Shown here piece by piece: positions 7,500 through 15,613 of a stretch of DNA of 20,577 nucleotides. Made by a program: the position numbers and the translations under genes. The notes beneath the pieces are model-generated. The model was not told the DNA's origin. It made no database searches and saw nothing but the letters and a program-made list of their open reading frames with translations. Location: positions 1 to 20,577 of the forward strand of contig DUZB01000018.1 in assembly GCA_013349725.1 (NCBI GenBank), given 5' to 3'. Each line of letters starts with the position of its first letter. Within the stretch, counting starts at the first letter, position 1. Source of the stretch: Deltaproteobacteria bacterium. GTDB lineage: Bacteria > Desulfobacterota > DSM-4660 > Desulfatiglandales > Desulfatiglandaceae.

Positions 7500-9656
7500 T
7501 TAACCGCGATCCGAAGCCTGGCGCGTGATCCGCCAGCAGTTGTGGATATGTTTACTGCGGATGAAATCATAAGGAATTGTCCCGGTTGAAATGTTCTCCA
7601 TGGCGAATTCCTTCAGTTTTTCGGAATCCATTTTGAACTGCCTGTAGTTGTTGGAAAAAAGGATGATACCGTTCTTGCTCAATCTGGAGGCGGCAAGTTT
7701 GATCAGTTCGGGATGAAAACCCTGGATGTCGAAATCCCGGGATGTTTTTGAATTGGAAAATGTGGGGGGATCCAGGAAAATAAGGTCGTAAAGCTGTCTG
7801 TCCTCCTTCAGCCAGGCCTGGCAGTCCGCCTTGAAAAACCGGTGATTCCCTCCGCTGAATCCATTCAGAGCCAGGTTTTCCTTTGCCCAGGAAAGATAGG
7901 TGTTTGAATGATCCACGGAGGTGGTGGTTTTAGCCCCCCCGTCCGCCGCATAGACGGTGGCCGTTCCCGTATAGCAGAAAAGATTCAGGAATCGCTTTCC
8001 CTTGGCAAGTTTCCGGATGAGCTCCCTTGTCATCCTGCCGTCCAGAAAAATGCCGCAGTCCAGATGATCGGTAAAATTGATCAGAAAACGGTTCCCTCCT
8101 TCCTGCATGGTAAGGAATTCCCCTGAAGAGCTGATCCTCTGATACTGTGTCTTTCCTCTCTGCCGTTTCCTGTTCTTACAGAAGATATCTTTCCTGTCCA
8201 CATCCAAGGCCATGGGAAGCGCGCTTACGATTTCACGAAACCGCGCTTCAGCCATTTTCGAATCAACCGTTCCCGGTGGGGCATATTCCTGTACGTGAAG
8301 CCATTTATTCTCAAAAAAATCAATGGAAACGTTGTATTCGGGCATGTCCGAATCGTAAAGCCTGTAAGAGGAGATCCCTTCCTTTCCGGTCCACTTCCGA
8401 AGCTTTTTAAAGTTTTTCTTCAGCCTGTTGGCGAACATCTCCGCTCCGGGGCTTAGAGGGGGCTTTGGTTTTTCTTTCAGGCGGCTTCTTTCTTTTTCGG
8501 TGAACAGGTGAAAATGCGCCAGGGTGCATTTGATTGGGCCGTTAAAAAGGACATTCACCTTGTCTGCTTTGAGCCCCGTGTTCCGGGCCAGTTCTTCATC
8601 CGCGGTAATTAGAGACGCCCGCCATCCCGGAAAATTTTCCGAGAGCACCTTCCCCAGCTTCCCGTACAGGGCCGGAAGGTCCTCTTTCGTCCCGATCCGT
8701 CTGCCATAGGGGGGATTTACAGCCACCAGACCAACCGGGAGCGCTTTTATTTCCGCCGGGGAGATTTCGTCAATACCCTTCCTTCGTACCTGTATGAATG
8801 GTTCAAGCCCTGAAAGCCGGACATTTTCCATGGTGGAATCCACGCTGCGTCCGTCAAGATCAAACCCTACGATCACGGGAATGTTGTCCTTCCCCTTTTC
8901 CCTTCTCAGGTGGGCTTCTTCCAGCAGCTCTTTCCACAGGGCGGGCATGTGTTGCTTCCACCCCATAAACCCGAAGTAGTCCCTGAAAAGACCGGGGGCG
9001 ATATCTCCCGCCATAAACGCTGCTTCCAGGAGGAACGTACCCGTACCGCACATGGGGTCGACAAAGGCTCCTCCCCGCCGGCTAATCTCCTTCCAGCCCC
9101 CTCTCAGCAGGATGCCGGCGGCAACATTTTCCTTCAGGGCAGCTATCCCGCCGCCTTCTTTATAATTCCTCCTGTGGAGGCTTTCCCCCGACAGATCGAG
9201 ACTCAATGTGGCCTTGTCCTGTTGAATGTGGAGATTGATGATCACATCCGGCCGGAGAATTTCAACGGAGGGTCTTATTCCGTACCTGCTTCGGAAATAG
9301 TCCGATACGGAGTCTTTCACCACCAAAGCGGCATACTGGGAGTTGTTGAACCCGGATTGGTAAAGGGAACATCGCACCTTGAAAAGGCCATCTTCCGTGA
9401 GATGCATCTCCCACGGAATCTCTTGGACGGCATCATAAAGCGCTTCCTTGGTCCCGGCATGGAAGGTGGAAATTTCCAGAAACAACCTGTTCGCGATCCT
9501 CGACCACAAGCAGACCCGGTACGCGGTTTCCAGGTTTCCCTCGAAGGAAACGCCGCCCTTTGTTTCTTTTATGGATGTTGCGCCGAAGGATACCAGTTCG
9601 TCGGCTAAGAGTTGTTCCAGAAAAAGGGGAGTTGTACAGAAAAAAGAAAGTGTCAT
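7500..9656 (-). CDS. rlmL: Bifunctional 23S rRNA methyltransferase RlmKL
   Basis: The 718-residue length is close to E. coli RlmL/YcbY (702). The order is THUMP-containing RNA-binding region (about 1-155), then an RlmL methyltransferase domain with DPMCGTGT (200-207) and NPPYG (314-318). A second, RlmK-type domain has NLFCYTGTATVYA (558-570) and FLDPPTFSNSK (627-637). NPPYG serves N2-guanine methylation and DPPTF the N7-guanine half, corresponding to G2445 and G2069 of E. coli 23S rRNA. GAAGGA lies about 9 nt before the ATG. It is separated from rsmB by 181 bp of repeat-bearing DNA, so it may be a distal operon member or have its own promoter. Domains and motifs appear complete. Confidence 0.95.
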   Translation of the reverse strand: MTLSFFCTTPLFLEQLLADELVSFGATSIKETKGGVSFEGNLETAYRVCLWSRIANRLFLEISTFHAGTKEALYDAVQEIPWEMHLTEDGLFKVRCSLYQSGFNNSQYAALVVKDSVSDYFRSRYGIRPSVEILRPDVIINLHIQQDKATLSLDLSGESLHRRNYKEGGGIAALKENVAAGILLRGGWKEISRRGGAFVDPMCGTGTFLLEAAFMAGDIAPGLFRDYFGFMGWKQHMPALWKELLEEAHLRREKGKDNIPVIVGFDLDGRSVDSTMENVRLSGLEPFIQVRRKGIDEISPAEIKALPVGLVAVNPPYGRRIGTKEDLPALYGKLGKVLSENFPGWRASLITADEELARNTGLKADKVNVLFNGPIKCTLAHFHLFTEKERSRLKEKPKPPLSPGAEMFANRLKKNFKKLRKWTGKEGISSYRLYDSDMPEYNVSIDFFENKWLHVQEYAPPGTVDSKMAEARFREIVSALPMALDVDRKDIFCKNRKRQRGKTQYQRISSSGEFLTMQEGGNRFLINFTDHLDCGIFLDGRMTRELIRKLAKGKRFLNLFCYTGTATVYAADGGAKTTTSVDHSNTYLSWAKENLALNGFSGGNHRFFKADCQAWLKEDRQLYDLIFLDPPTFSNSKTSRDFDIQGFHPELIKLAASRLSKNGIILFSNNYRQFKMDSEKLKEFAMENISTGTIPYDFIRSKHIHNCWRITRQASDRG

Positions 9657-9681
9657 AGTTGTTAATCCTTCAGGAAAATTT

Positions 9682-9702
9682 GGGACGCAGATAAACGCAG
9701 AT
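9682..9702 (+). repeat. Degenerate ACGCAGAT(AA) tandem repeat
   Basis: GGGACGCAGATAAACGCAGAT contains two copies of ACGCAGAT at a 10-bp period. Similar short repeats are familiar from intergenic DNA of many bacterial genomes; what they do is unknown to me. Confidence 0.5.
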
Positions 9703-9752
9703 TCTCAAGATAGAGGCATCCCCGGCACTGATCCACGAAAAACCTGATTTTG

Positions 9753-9768
9753 TTACATGACCATGTAA
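9753..9768. repeat. Short palindrome in rsmB-rlmKL spacer
   Basis: TTACATG (9753-9759) and CATGTAA (9762-9768) form 7-bp inverted arms separated by two bases. It lies between the two short tandem repeats and might be a protein-binding site or part of the same repeat unit. Confidence 0.35.
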
Positions 9769-9780
9769 TTTCCTTCACAT

Positions 9781-9799
9781 TTTGCGTCTTTGCGTGAGA
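9781..9799 (+). repeat. Degenerate TTTGCGTC tandem repeat
   Basis: TTTGCGTCTTTGCGTGAGA holds two copies of TTTGCGT at an 8-bp period. It belongs to the same general class of dispersed short repeats as the ACGCAGAT unit about 80 bp to its left. Confidence 0.5.
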
Positions 9800-9837
9800 C
9801 CTTTCAGTTGCGGTTTTTTCGGGTTAAGGATTCATCC

Positions 9838-11184
9838 TCATTTTTTCGTGAAAAGGGCGCCGAAAAATCCTTCCATCCCGTGAATGTGGGGCAGGGTTCG
9901 GAAAAAACCATTCCCATCCACCAGGTCCAATGCCCATCCGGGAGCGGATTTTCGAAGATCTATCAGGGCCATTGTGGAATTCCTTCTGAGAAACCGCTCT
10001 ACATTGTTTTCATTTTCTTCTTTCGACACGGTGCAGGTGACGTAAAGCAGTTTTCCTTCAGGTTCGAGGACCTCTACGGCCCTATTCAGCAGGCTCTGCT
10101 GTAACTCGGCAAGACGCTCTATATCTTTACCGGTCTTGACGAGTTTGATATCCGGATGCCTTGAGATGACTCCCAGGCCGGAACAGGGAGCATCCACCAG
10201 GATCTTTTGGAAAGGCCTTTTCAGAAGCCTGTGAAGGGATCGGGTTGCGTCTGCAATGATGGGCATGATGGTCCCTATTCCAAGTCGCCCCGTACTGTGT
10301 ATCAGGCCCTGAATTCTTTCCCGGTTCGTATCCACTCCTAAAATGAAACCCCGATCCTTCATCAGTGCGGCCATGTGGGTAGATTTTCCACCGAATCCCG
10401 CGCAGACATCCAGTACGGATTCCCCGGATTCAGGAAAGAGGAGGTGAGAGCATATCTGGGCCGGTCGGCTCTGGACCTGGAACAACCCCTGATGAAATGC
10501 CTGCAATTTGTGAAGCGGCCCTTTTAAACGGGCTATTTCAATCGCTTCAGGACAGCGTAGATCCAAAGAGCAGTCTATTCCTTCTTCTCGCAGAATCTCC
10601 AAGAGTTTTTCGCGGGTCGTTCCGAGTGTGTTTGTTCGAATAAAGAGCCGCGGAATATCGTTTCCCGCTCGGAGCATCTTTTCTGCCTCCCCCACCCCAT
10701 GCTCCCTTATCCATTGTTTCACCAGCCACATGGGATAGGCGTAGGTTATGGCCAGATAAAGAGCAGGATCGCGGTCTGCATCCGGGAAAACCATTTCGCC
10801 TTTTTTCCTGCAGATATTCCGCAAAATGCCGTTGACGACGCCCCTGAGGTTTTTCTTGGGGAGCTTTCCGGCCTGTTTGACCGCTTCATTGACGGCTGCC
10901 GATTCAGGAACCCGATCCATGAGGAAAATCTGGTATACGGCCAGGCGAAGGATGTTTAATATGGGAAGCTCAATGTTAGCAAAAGGGAAGCGAACGGATT
11001 GTTTGATGATCCAGTCAATCCTTATCTGCCAGCGCAGAACGCCCTGAACAAGGTGCAGGGAAAAGGCTCTGTCTCTCTGGTCAAGACGAGGATTGTTGTC
11101 AAAAGCGCCCTCCAGGGTTCGTTCCTGAAAACCGAGGATGTTTTCACGATTGTTGAGGGCGGTCAGTGCGATATTTCTCGGCAT
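9838..11184 (-). CDS. rsmB: 16S rRNA cytosine-C5 methyltransferase RsmB
   Basis: This 448-residue protein has the RsmB layout. A NusB-like RNA-binding domain comes first (about 1-130; AFSLHLVQGVLRW, then VNEAVKQAGKLPKKNLRGVVNGILRN). A Rossmann methyltransferase domain follows, with SAM loop DVCAGFGGKSTHMAA (259-273), VDAPCSGLG (C334) and VTCTVSKEENE (C384). The second Cys is the expected nucleophile, the first aids release. E. coli RsmB makes m5C967 in 16S rRNA. The ATG begins one base after the DUF116 stop without a clear ribosome site, so translation is probably coupled to the upstream gene. Confidence 0.95.
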   Translation of the reverse strand: MPRNIALTALNNRENILGFQERTLEGAFDNNPRLDQRDRAFSLHLVQGVLRWQIRIDWIIKQSVRFPFANIELPILNILRLAVYQIFLMDRVPESAAVNEAVKQAGKLPKKNLRGVVNGILRNICRKKGEMVFPDADRDPALYLAITYAYPMWLVKQWIREHGVGEAEKMLRAGNDIPRLFIRTNTLGTTREKLLEILREEGIDCSLDLRCPEAIEIARLKGPLHKLQAFHQGLFQVQSRPAQICSHLLFPESGESVLDVCAGFGGKSTHMAALMKDRGFILGVDTNRERIQGLIHSTGRLGIGTIMPIIADATRSLHRLLKRPFQKILVDAPCSGLGVISRHPDIKLVKTGKDIERLAELQQSLLNRAVEVLEPEGKLLYVTCTVSKEENENNVERFLRRNSTMALIDLRKSAPGWALDLVDGNGFFRTLPHIHGMEGFFGALFTKK

Positions 11185-11185
11185 C

Positions 11186-12034
11186 TCAGCGGCCCAGGAA
11201 GGTTCTTACGGCGCTTGTCACCAGATCTATGTCCACATCCGTATCAAAACATGGACCAAACGGCCTTTTGTTGAAAATGCCAAAAACAGGGATGGGGTAG
11301 CTGTCCTGTATCCCGCTGGTGAGATCCCGTTCGCAGGCAACGCCTATGATGATCTCAGGCCGTTTTTCCACCACGATCCTTCGAGCCAGAGTACCCCCGG
11401 TGGCCACCGAAATGGGGGTCTGATATTCTTCGGCGAGGGCAGCCAGTTCTTTTATTCGGCATTTTCCACACGCCTTGCAGTTTTTGACATCCCCTGTAAT
11501 TCTCACGTTGCAGTCATGGAACTGAAGACAGTGGGGGAGAAGAATGAGGAGCTTTTCAGGTTTGACCATCTTGGCTTCAGCAAGAACCAGTTGGTTGTTG
11601 ATGGCCACAAAAGACCGACGGATTTCACTCTTTTTGATTCCGAAACACTTCCCTACTCCCACAAGCAGCGGGAAAAGGAAGCGGATCACAATGCCCCTGA
11701 TTTTTCTATTGAAAAAAAGGTTCTTTCCCCGGATGATGGTGAAGAGAAGTGTCAATACTGCGCCTAAACAGAGCAGGACGATCCCCCCGAAAATGATCCC
11801 GGCGATAAGGGGCAGATAGGGATGAATGTTGGTAAAACCCACATAAGGGACCCACCAGAGCAGCAGGGAGCCTCCGACCAGCACCAGGCAGGTAATTAAG
11901 AGGAGAAAGATGAATGTGCGCTTTTTGGGCCTTTCAATCACGCCCCTCTGCAACCGGTCTTCATGAGACGACAGAGGAAAGATACCCTCGCCTGATTCCT
12001 TTTCAGGTTGCTTTTTATGATCCTGGTCGCTCAT
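11186..12034 (-). CDS. DUF116 membrane protein with Cys-rich cytoplasmic domain
   Basis: This 282-residue protein starts with a hydrophilic, charged 38-residue segment. Two membrane helices follow (about 40-63 and 73-101), then a soluble domain matching DUF116. It has a Cys cluster, C169, C175, C186, C189 and C192 (LLPHCLQFHDC, then CKACGKC), followed by ISVATGGTLARRIV, VACERDLTSGI and a late C262. The spacing suggests bound metal, zinc or an iron-sulfur cluster. Its ATG overlaps the fmt stop in an ATGA quartet, and rsmB begins one base after it. DUF116 sits in such fmt-rsmB runs in other deltaproteobacteria, as I recall. No biochemical function is known to me; a link to translation is only contextual. 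Confidence 0.88.
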   Translation of the reverse strand: MSDQDHKKQPEKESGEGIFPLSSHEDRLQRGVIERPKKRTFIFLLLITCLVLVGGSLLLWWVPYVGFTNIHPYLPLIAGIIFGGIVLLCLGAVLTLLFTIIRGKNLFFNRKIRGIVIRFLFPLLVGVGKCFGIKKSEIRRSFVAINNQLVLAEAKMVKPEKLLILLPHCLQFHDCNVRITGDVKNCKACGKCRIKELAALAEEYQTPISVATGGTLARRIVVEKRPEIIIGVACERDLTSGIQDSYPIPVFGIFNKRPFGPCFDTDVDIDLVTSAVRTFLGR

Positions 12035-13017
12035 ACTCTTTCACCCAGCACCGTTCCTTTTTCCATGGGAAAGCCTCTCAGAAAAGCATCGGCGGGAAGT
12101 CTCTTTTTCCCCGTCGCCTGCAGTTCTCTGATTTCCAGGATCCCTTCTCCTGTTTGAATGAGCACCCCTTTGAGCGAACAATCGAGGACCGTGCCCGGCG
12201 CCTGTTTCTTTGGTTTAAAATCCGCCAATCGCGGCGAAAACAGTTTTACCGTTTTCTCTCCAACGGAAGTAACTGCCCCGGGAAACGGATCAAGCCCTCG
12301 AATAAGGCCGGACAGGGATTCCGCCGGCTTCATCCAGTCGATAACGGAAATGCGTTTGTCGATTTTCGGGGCATAGGTTGCCTCCAAGTCGTCCTGCGGC
12401 CGCGGGATCAGGAGACCCTCCGCCAGTTTTTCAAGGCTTTCCAGGAGCAGCTCGCCTGACAGTACGGAGAGCCTGTCGTGGAGGTTCCCGGCCGTTTCCC
12501 TCGTACTTAGAGCGGTTTTCTTCTGCAGGAGTATGGGGCCTGTGTCTAACCCTTCTTCCATGACCATGGCCGTAAGTCCGGTCTCTTTTTCCCCGTTGAT
12601 GATTGCCCACTGGATGGGTGCGGCGCCCCTGTATCTGGGCAGGAGAGATGCGTGGATATTCAGGCCTCCCCATTGGGGGATTTCCAGGACTTCACGTTTG
12701 AGCACCTGCCCGAAGGCAACCACCACGAGAAGATCAGGCTGGAGTTCCCGGATCGCACTGCAGAATTCGGGCTCAGACGCATTTTCCGGTTGAAACAGGT
12801 CCAGGTGCATCTCCAGGGCTGCCTGCTTGACCGGGGGAGGGGAGGGCGTTTTGGTCCGCCCTTTTGGCCGATCCGGCTGGGTTACCACTGCAAGTACTGT
12901 ATGTCCCGCACCCACCAGGGCATGGAGCGATGCCACGGCATACTCCGGAGTGCCCATGAAGATGATTTTTGGATGAGCGGGAAATGTTCCCTGACGGGGA
13001 GTGGACAGAAGCGACAT
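12031..13017 (-). CDS. fmt: Methionyl-tRNA formyltransferase
   Basis: Fmt transfers a formyl group from 10-formyl-tetrahydrofolate to Met-tRNAfMet for initiation. This 328-residue protein has the catalytic triad N120, H122 and D158 in GGLNIHASLLPRYRG and EEGLDTGPIL. VTQPDRPKGR and a C-terminal OB-fold tRNA-binding part (about 215-328) are also present. The N-terminus carries some 16 residues before the usual KIIFMGTPEYA start. The ATG at 13017 has AAGGAA about 9 nt upstream, inside the end of def, and no better site is seen further in. It follows def by 13 bp. Confidence 0.96.
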   Translation of the reverse strand: MSLLSTPRQGTFPAHPKIIFMGTPEYAVASLHALVGAGHTVLAVVTQPDRPKGRTKTPSPPPVKQAALEMHLDLFQPENASEPEFCSAIRELQPDLLVVVAFGQVLKREVLEIPQWGGLNIHASLLPRYRGAAPIQWAIINGEKETGLTAMVMEEGLDTGPILLQKKTALSTRETAGNLHDRLSVLSGELLLESLEKLAEGLLIPRPQDDLEATYAPKIDKRISVIDWMKPAESLSGLIRGLDPFPGAVTSVGEKTVKLFSPRLADFKPKKQAPGTVLDCSLKGVLIQTGEGILEIRELQATGKKRLPADAFLRGFPMEKGTVLGERV

Positions 13018-13030
13018 GCAGCAAAGTTCC

Positions 13031-13543
13031 TTATTCTTCTTTGTTCTTTTTCTTGAGTTTTTTCTTATACAGTGCCCTTTTCAGGCTGCTGATACGGTCG
13101 ATAAAAAGGGTGCCGTCCAAATGATCGATTTCATGCTGCAGGCATACTGCAAGAAGTTCTTCCGCATCCATCTTCACGGGTTTGCCGTGACGATCCGTCC
13201 CCTGAACGGTTACGCGGGCATTTCGGGTGACCTCTGCTGTGTAATCAACCACGCTCAAACAGGCTTCTTCCCACTTGATTTCATCTTCCCGGTGGGTGAT
13301 TTCAGGATTAATCAGAACCATCGGGTTTCGCCCATCCTCTCGGGGACTGCCATCAAATACGATAACCCGCTTGAGCAACCCCACCTGATTTGCGGCAAGG
13401 CCTATGCCCGGGGCGATGTACATGGTTTCAATCATCCTGTCGATAATCTTCTGCAGATCTCCGTCTATCTCATTCACGGTACTGGCGCTGATTTTCAGAA
13501 CCGGATCCGGATATGTCAGTATTTTCATCTCATTTTCGTCCAT
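13031..13543 (-). CDS. def: Peptide deformylase
   Basis: This metalloenzyme removes the formyl group from nascent proteins. All three motifs are visible: GIGLAANQ (46-53), EACLS with ligand C95 (the usual EGCLS has Gly for Ala), and QHEIDHLDG with H137, E138 and H141. The 170-residue length is normal, ending in a Lys-rich tail. I chose ATG 13543 because AGGGGG lies 8 nt upstream. A TTG at 13549 would be too close to that site, and the ATG at 13528 (MKILTYPDP) has none. It heads the def-fmt-DUF116-rsmB run and has a good promoter upstream. Confidence 0.95.
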   Translation of the reverse strand: MDENEMKILTYPDPVLKISASTVNEIDGDLQKIIDRMIETMYIAPGIGLAANQVGLLKRVIVFDGSPREDGRNPMVLINPEITHREDEIKWEEACLSVVDYTAEVTRNARVTVQGTDRHGKPVKMDAEELLAVCLQHEIDHLDGTLFIDRISSLKRALYKKKLKKKNKEE

Positions 13544-13576
13544 GAGCAAAACCCCCTACCATATATTCCGGCTTCC

Positions 13577-13605
13577 ATTGTAAGCCTTTTTGTTCAATAA
13601 ATCAA
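13577..13605 (-). promoter_or_regulatory. Sigma70-type promoter for def operon
   Basis: On the minus strand TTGATT (13600-13605) and TACAAT (13577-13582) are separated by 17 nt. They lie about 35-60 bp before the def start, pointing at the def-fmt-DUF116-rsmB run. Confidence 0.6.
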
Positions 13606-13775
13606 GGCAAGGGTTTATCGAAGAGCACCTTCGTGAAGGCATTTCGTGGGAGGGAAGGATGGGGTGCATCCTCTTCAAAAACCTTGGCGGAATGGTTTAG
13701 CTGGGCCTGAAATACACATCCGGAAAATTTGAATAAGATACGATGGGGTCTTGATTGACAGCCTGCAGTGGCTTT

Positions 13776-14522
13776 CTAATCCGCAAGATAGTATTCCAGT
13801 GTTGAAACGACCCGAACTTTTTTGATATAGGGTGTGTTGCTGTCTCTGTCGTTGATGGAAAACTGCCCCTGAGCGGCCTTTTTAATCTTACCGATTCTGC
13901 TGTTGGAGTCTTTGGCAAATTTCTCGGCAACTTCGCGCGCATTGTTTGTGGCTTCTTCAATCATGGCCGGCTTGATGTCGTTTAATCCGGTGAAAAGATA
14001 TTCCGTCCGCGACTCGTAATTCTGCCCGGAAATGGCGATCCCCTGTTTGCCTAAATCGAGAAGTTTGTCCATGGTTTTTCTAACCAGGGCCACGTTATCC
14101 GTATACACACTGACGGTTGAATTGCCGGAATACCGGTACTGTATATCCCGCGAGTTGGTATATCCCTGTGCCTGTTTGTCGATGATGGCTGGGGCTGAAA
14201 TGGAAATGCCTTCCTTTTTGAACCCGCTTTTCTCCAGGAAGGCAACGATAACGGCATTTTTTTCCTGAATGCTGGTAAACAGATTATTCAGGTCGTTGTC
14301 AACCACGTCAAAGCGGATGGGCCAGATGGCAATATTCGCCTGGACTTCTCTCTCCGAAAGGCCCTTTACGGTGGCAGTCCTCTCTAATGCTTTGATTTGC
14401 AGGACACCGTCCGCAATCAAATATCCTAACAACGCCAGTCCTGTGCAGATAAAAACGCCTAAAATAAACGCTTCGAGCGTACGACTTTTTGTCATGACCT
14501 TTTTCTCCTGTTGAACATTCAT
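13776..14522 (-). CDS. SIMPL-domain (DUF541) membrane-anchored protein
   Basis: This 248-residue protein has one N-terminal membrane helix (about residues 20-42), then a SIMPL domain: TATVKGLSEREVQANIAIWPIRF, KSGFKKEGISISAP, YRYSGNSTVSVYTDN and a final YIKKVRVVSTLEYYL. SIMPL proteins are periplasmic or outer-membrane associated and of uncertain role; the best known are E. coli YggE and the mammalian signalling partner that named the family. Two starts are possible. ATG 14522 has AGGAGG only 4 nt away. ATG 14495 (MTKSRTLEAF) has AGGAG about 9 nt away. It lies 61 bp after the methyltransferase gene on the same strand. Confidence 0.88.
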   Translation of the reverse strand: MNVQQEKKVMTKSRTLEAFILGVFICTGLALLGYLIADGVLQIKALERTATVKGLSEREVQANIAIWPIRFDVVDNDLNNLFTSIQEKNAVIVAFLEKSGFKKEGISISAPAIIDKQAQGYTNSRDIQYRYSGNSTVSVYTDNVALVRKTMDKLLDLGKQGIAISGQNYESRTEYLFTGLNDIKPAMIEEATNNAREVAEKFAKDSNSRIGKIKKAAQGQFSINDRDSNTPYIKKVRVVSTLEYYLAD

Positions 14523-14583
14523 GGGACCTCCTGTGCAGTTTCAATGGAATCGTGGCATTTTTACGCCGGTTAAGCCGGGGCCC

Positions 14584-15249
14584 TTAGATCTTCTCTTTGG
14601 GTTTCATCCTTGCCAGGATGACCCGCACTTCCTCTTCCCCGGAGCGAAAGACCTTTTTCTGCGCCACGATATCGAACTGACCGCTCATCTGCCTGAAAAA
14701 CCCGATACTCGTCTCCCTGGCCCTCTCAGCCAGGATAATTTCTCCCGACGGTTTCAGACAGTTTTTGAAAAGCCTGCCCAGAGGATCATAATCCTCCTTC
14801 TTAAAAACCACCTCTGACCCCACAATCGTATCAAAGGGTTCGACTATTTCCGGATCATTCCAGTCGAGCCTGCGGATGTCGGGGAAGGGCCCTTCCGGGG
14901 TCTGGTTTTCGCAGGCATTGGCCCGAACGAAAGCAAGCGCATCGTCATTATACTCCGTGAGGGTTACCCTGTGACCAAAGGAAGCCGCAACGATGCCGGC
15001 AACGCCGACGCCACAGCCGATTTCAAGGAGATTCTTGTTTTTGTCAACGGGCATGGCCGCAAGGCAATCCGCCAGAACAATGGATGCATCCCATATCTTC
15101 GCCCAAAGGGGGAATTCGTGAAAGATATTATCCATATGTACCAATCCGTCAAGGGATTTTGGAACGAAAAACCGGTACTTCCGGCCCCTTAACGTCAGAT
15201 TTGAAGCTTCCGTCTTGTACTTCCTGTGAAAAGATTCCAGTGAAAACAT
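14584..15249 (-). CDS. Class I SAM methyltransferase, Methyltransf_16/METTL21-like
   Basis: This 221-residue protein has a SAM-binding motif LLEIGCGVGVAGI (74-86), an acidic strand end LTEYNDDAL (97-105), and GSEVVFKKEDYDPLG (144-158). The last is like the (D/E)xxY post-I region of METTL21 and ETF-beta lysine methyltransferases. PLWAKIWDAS (47-56) also fits that group, which modifies protein lysines. A protein target such as an elongation factor or electron-transfer flavoprotein is therefore plausible but not shown. The ATG has no strong ribosome site. The gene stands downstream of the tRNA-Phe terminator with no clear promoter and is followed by the SIMPL gene. Confidence 0.83.
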   Translation of the reverse strand: MFSLESFHRKYKTEASNLTLRGRKYRFFVPKSLDGLVHMDNIFHEFPLWAKIWDASIVLADCLAAMPVDKNKNLLEIGCGVGVAGIVAASFGHRVTLTEYNDDALAFVRANACENQTPEGPFPDIRRLDWNDPEIVEPFDTIVGSEVVFKKEDYDPLGRLFKNCLKPSGEIILAERARETSIGFFRQMSGQFDIVAQKKVFRSGEEEVRVILARMKPKEKI

Positions 15250-15405
15250 GTGGTGAGTCCGTTTCTCAAAAGGATGAAAATCTTTGCCAAACCCGTGGGG
15301 TTATTTTTGACACACTCCAAAGCCCATGTCCATCTTAAAATCAGGAAACTTCGGCAATGTGCGAGGCTGTTGGCCAAGCCTTTAAAAAGGAAAACCGGGT
15401 GTGAA

Positions 15406-15442
15406 CAAAAAAAGCACTTACAACGAATAGCTGTAAGTGCTT
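15406..15442 (-). terminator. Rho-independent terminator of tRNA-Phe
   Basis: A perfect 11-bp stem, AAGCACTTACA (15412-15422) with TGTAAGTGCTT (15432-15442), has a 9-nt loop. On the minus strand it is followed by a run of T residues. It begins about 8 nt after the tRNA 3' end. Confidence 0.88.
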
Positions 15443-15450
15443 AATTTTAC

Positions 15451-15526
15451 TGGTGCCGAGACCAGGAATTGAACCAGGGACACGGGGATTTTCAGTCCCC
15501 TGCTCTACCGACTGAGCTATCTCGGC
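15451..15526 (-). tRNA. tRNA-Phe (GAA)
   Basis: The minus strand gives a complete 76-nt cloverleaf. It has acceptor GCCGAGA/TCTCGGC, D arm GCTC/GAGC, anticodon stem GGGGA/TCCCC with loop CTGAAAA (anticodon GAA), T arm CCTGG-TTCAATT-CCTGG and an encoded CCA end. It is a single gene with its own promoter and terminator. Confidence 0.98.
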
Positions 15527-15543
15527 TTGAAATTTATCCGTGC

Positions 15544-15572
15544 AGTATACCCACAAACTGCCGCTCCGTCAA
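15544..15572 (-). promoter_or_regulatory. Sigma70 promoter of tRNA-Phe
   Basis: On the minus strand TTGACG (15567-15572) and TATACT (15544-15549) are spaced by 17 nt, ending 17 nt before the tRNA 5' end. This is a strong match to a housekeeping promoter. Confidence 0.8.
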
Positions 15573-15613
15573 GAGCAATTTTCATGATTTTCGGTATTCG
15601 TAAAGATTTCTTT

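Noticed and set aside
8910..9608. Long plus-strand open frame of 232 codons
   Set aside because: It is the antisense shadow of rlmKL, has no family features and overlaps a complete conserved gene.
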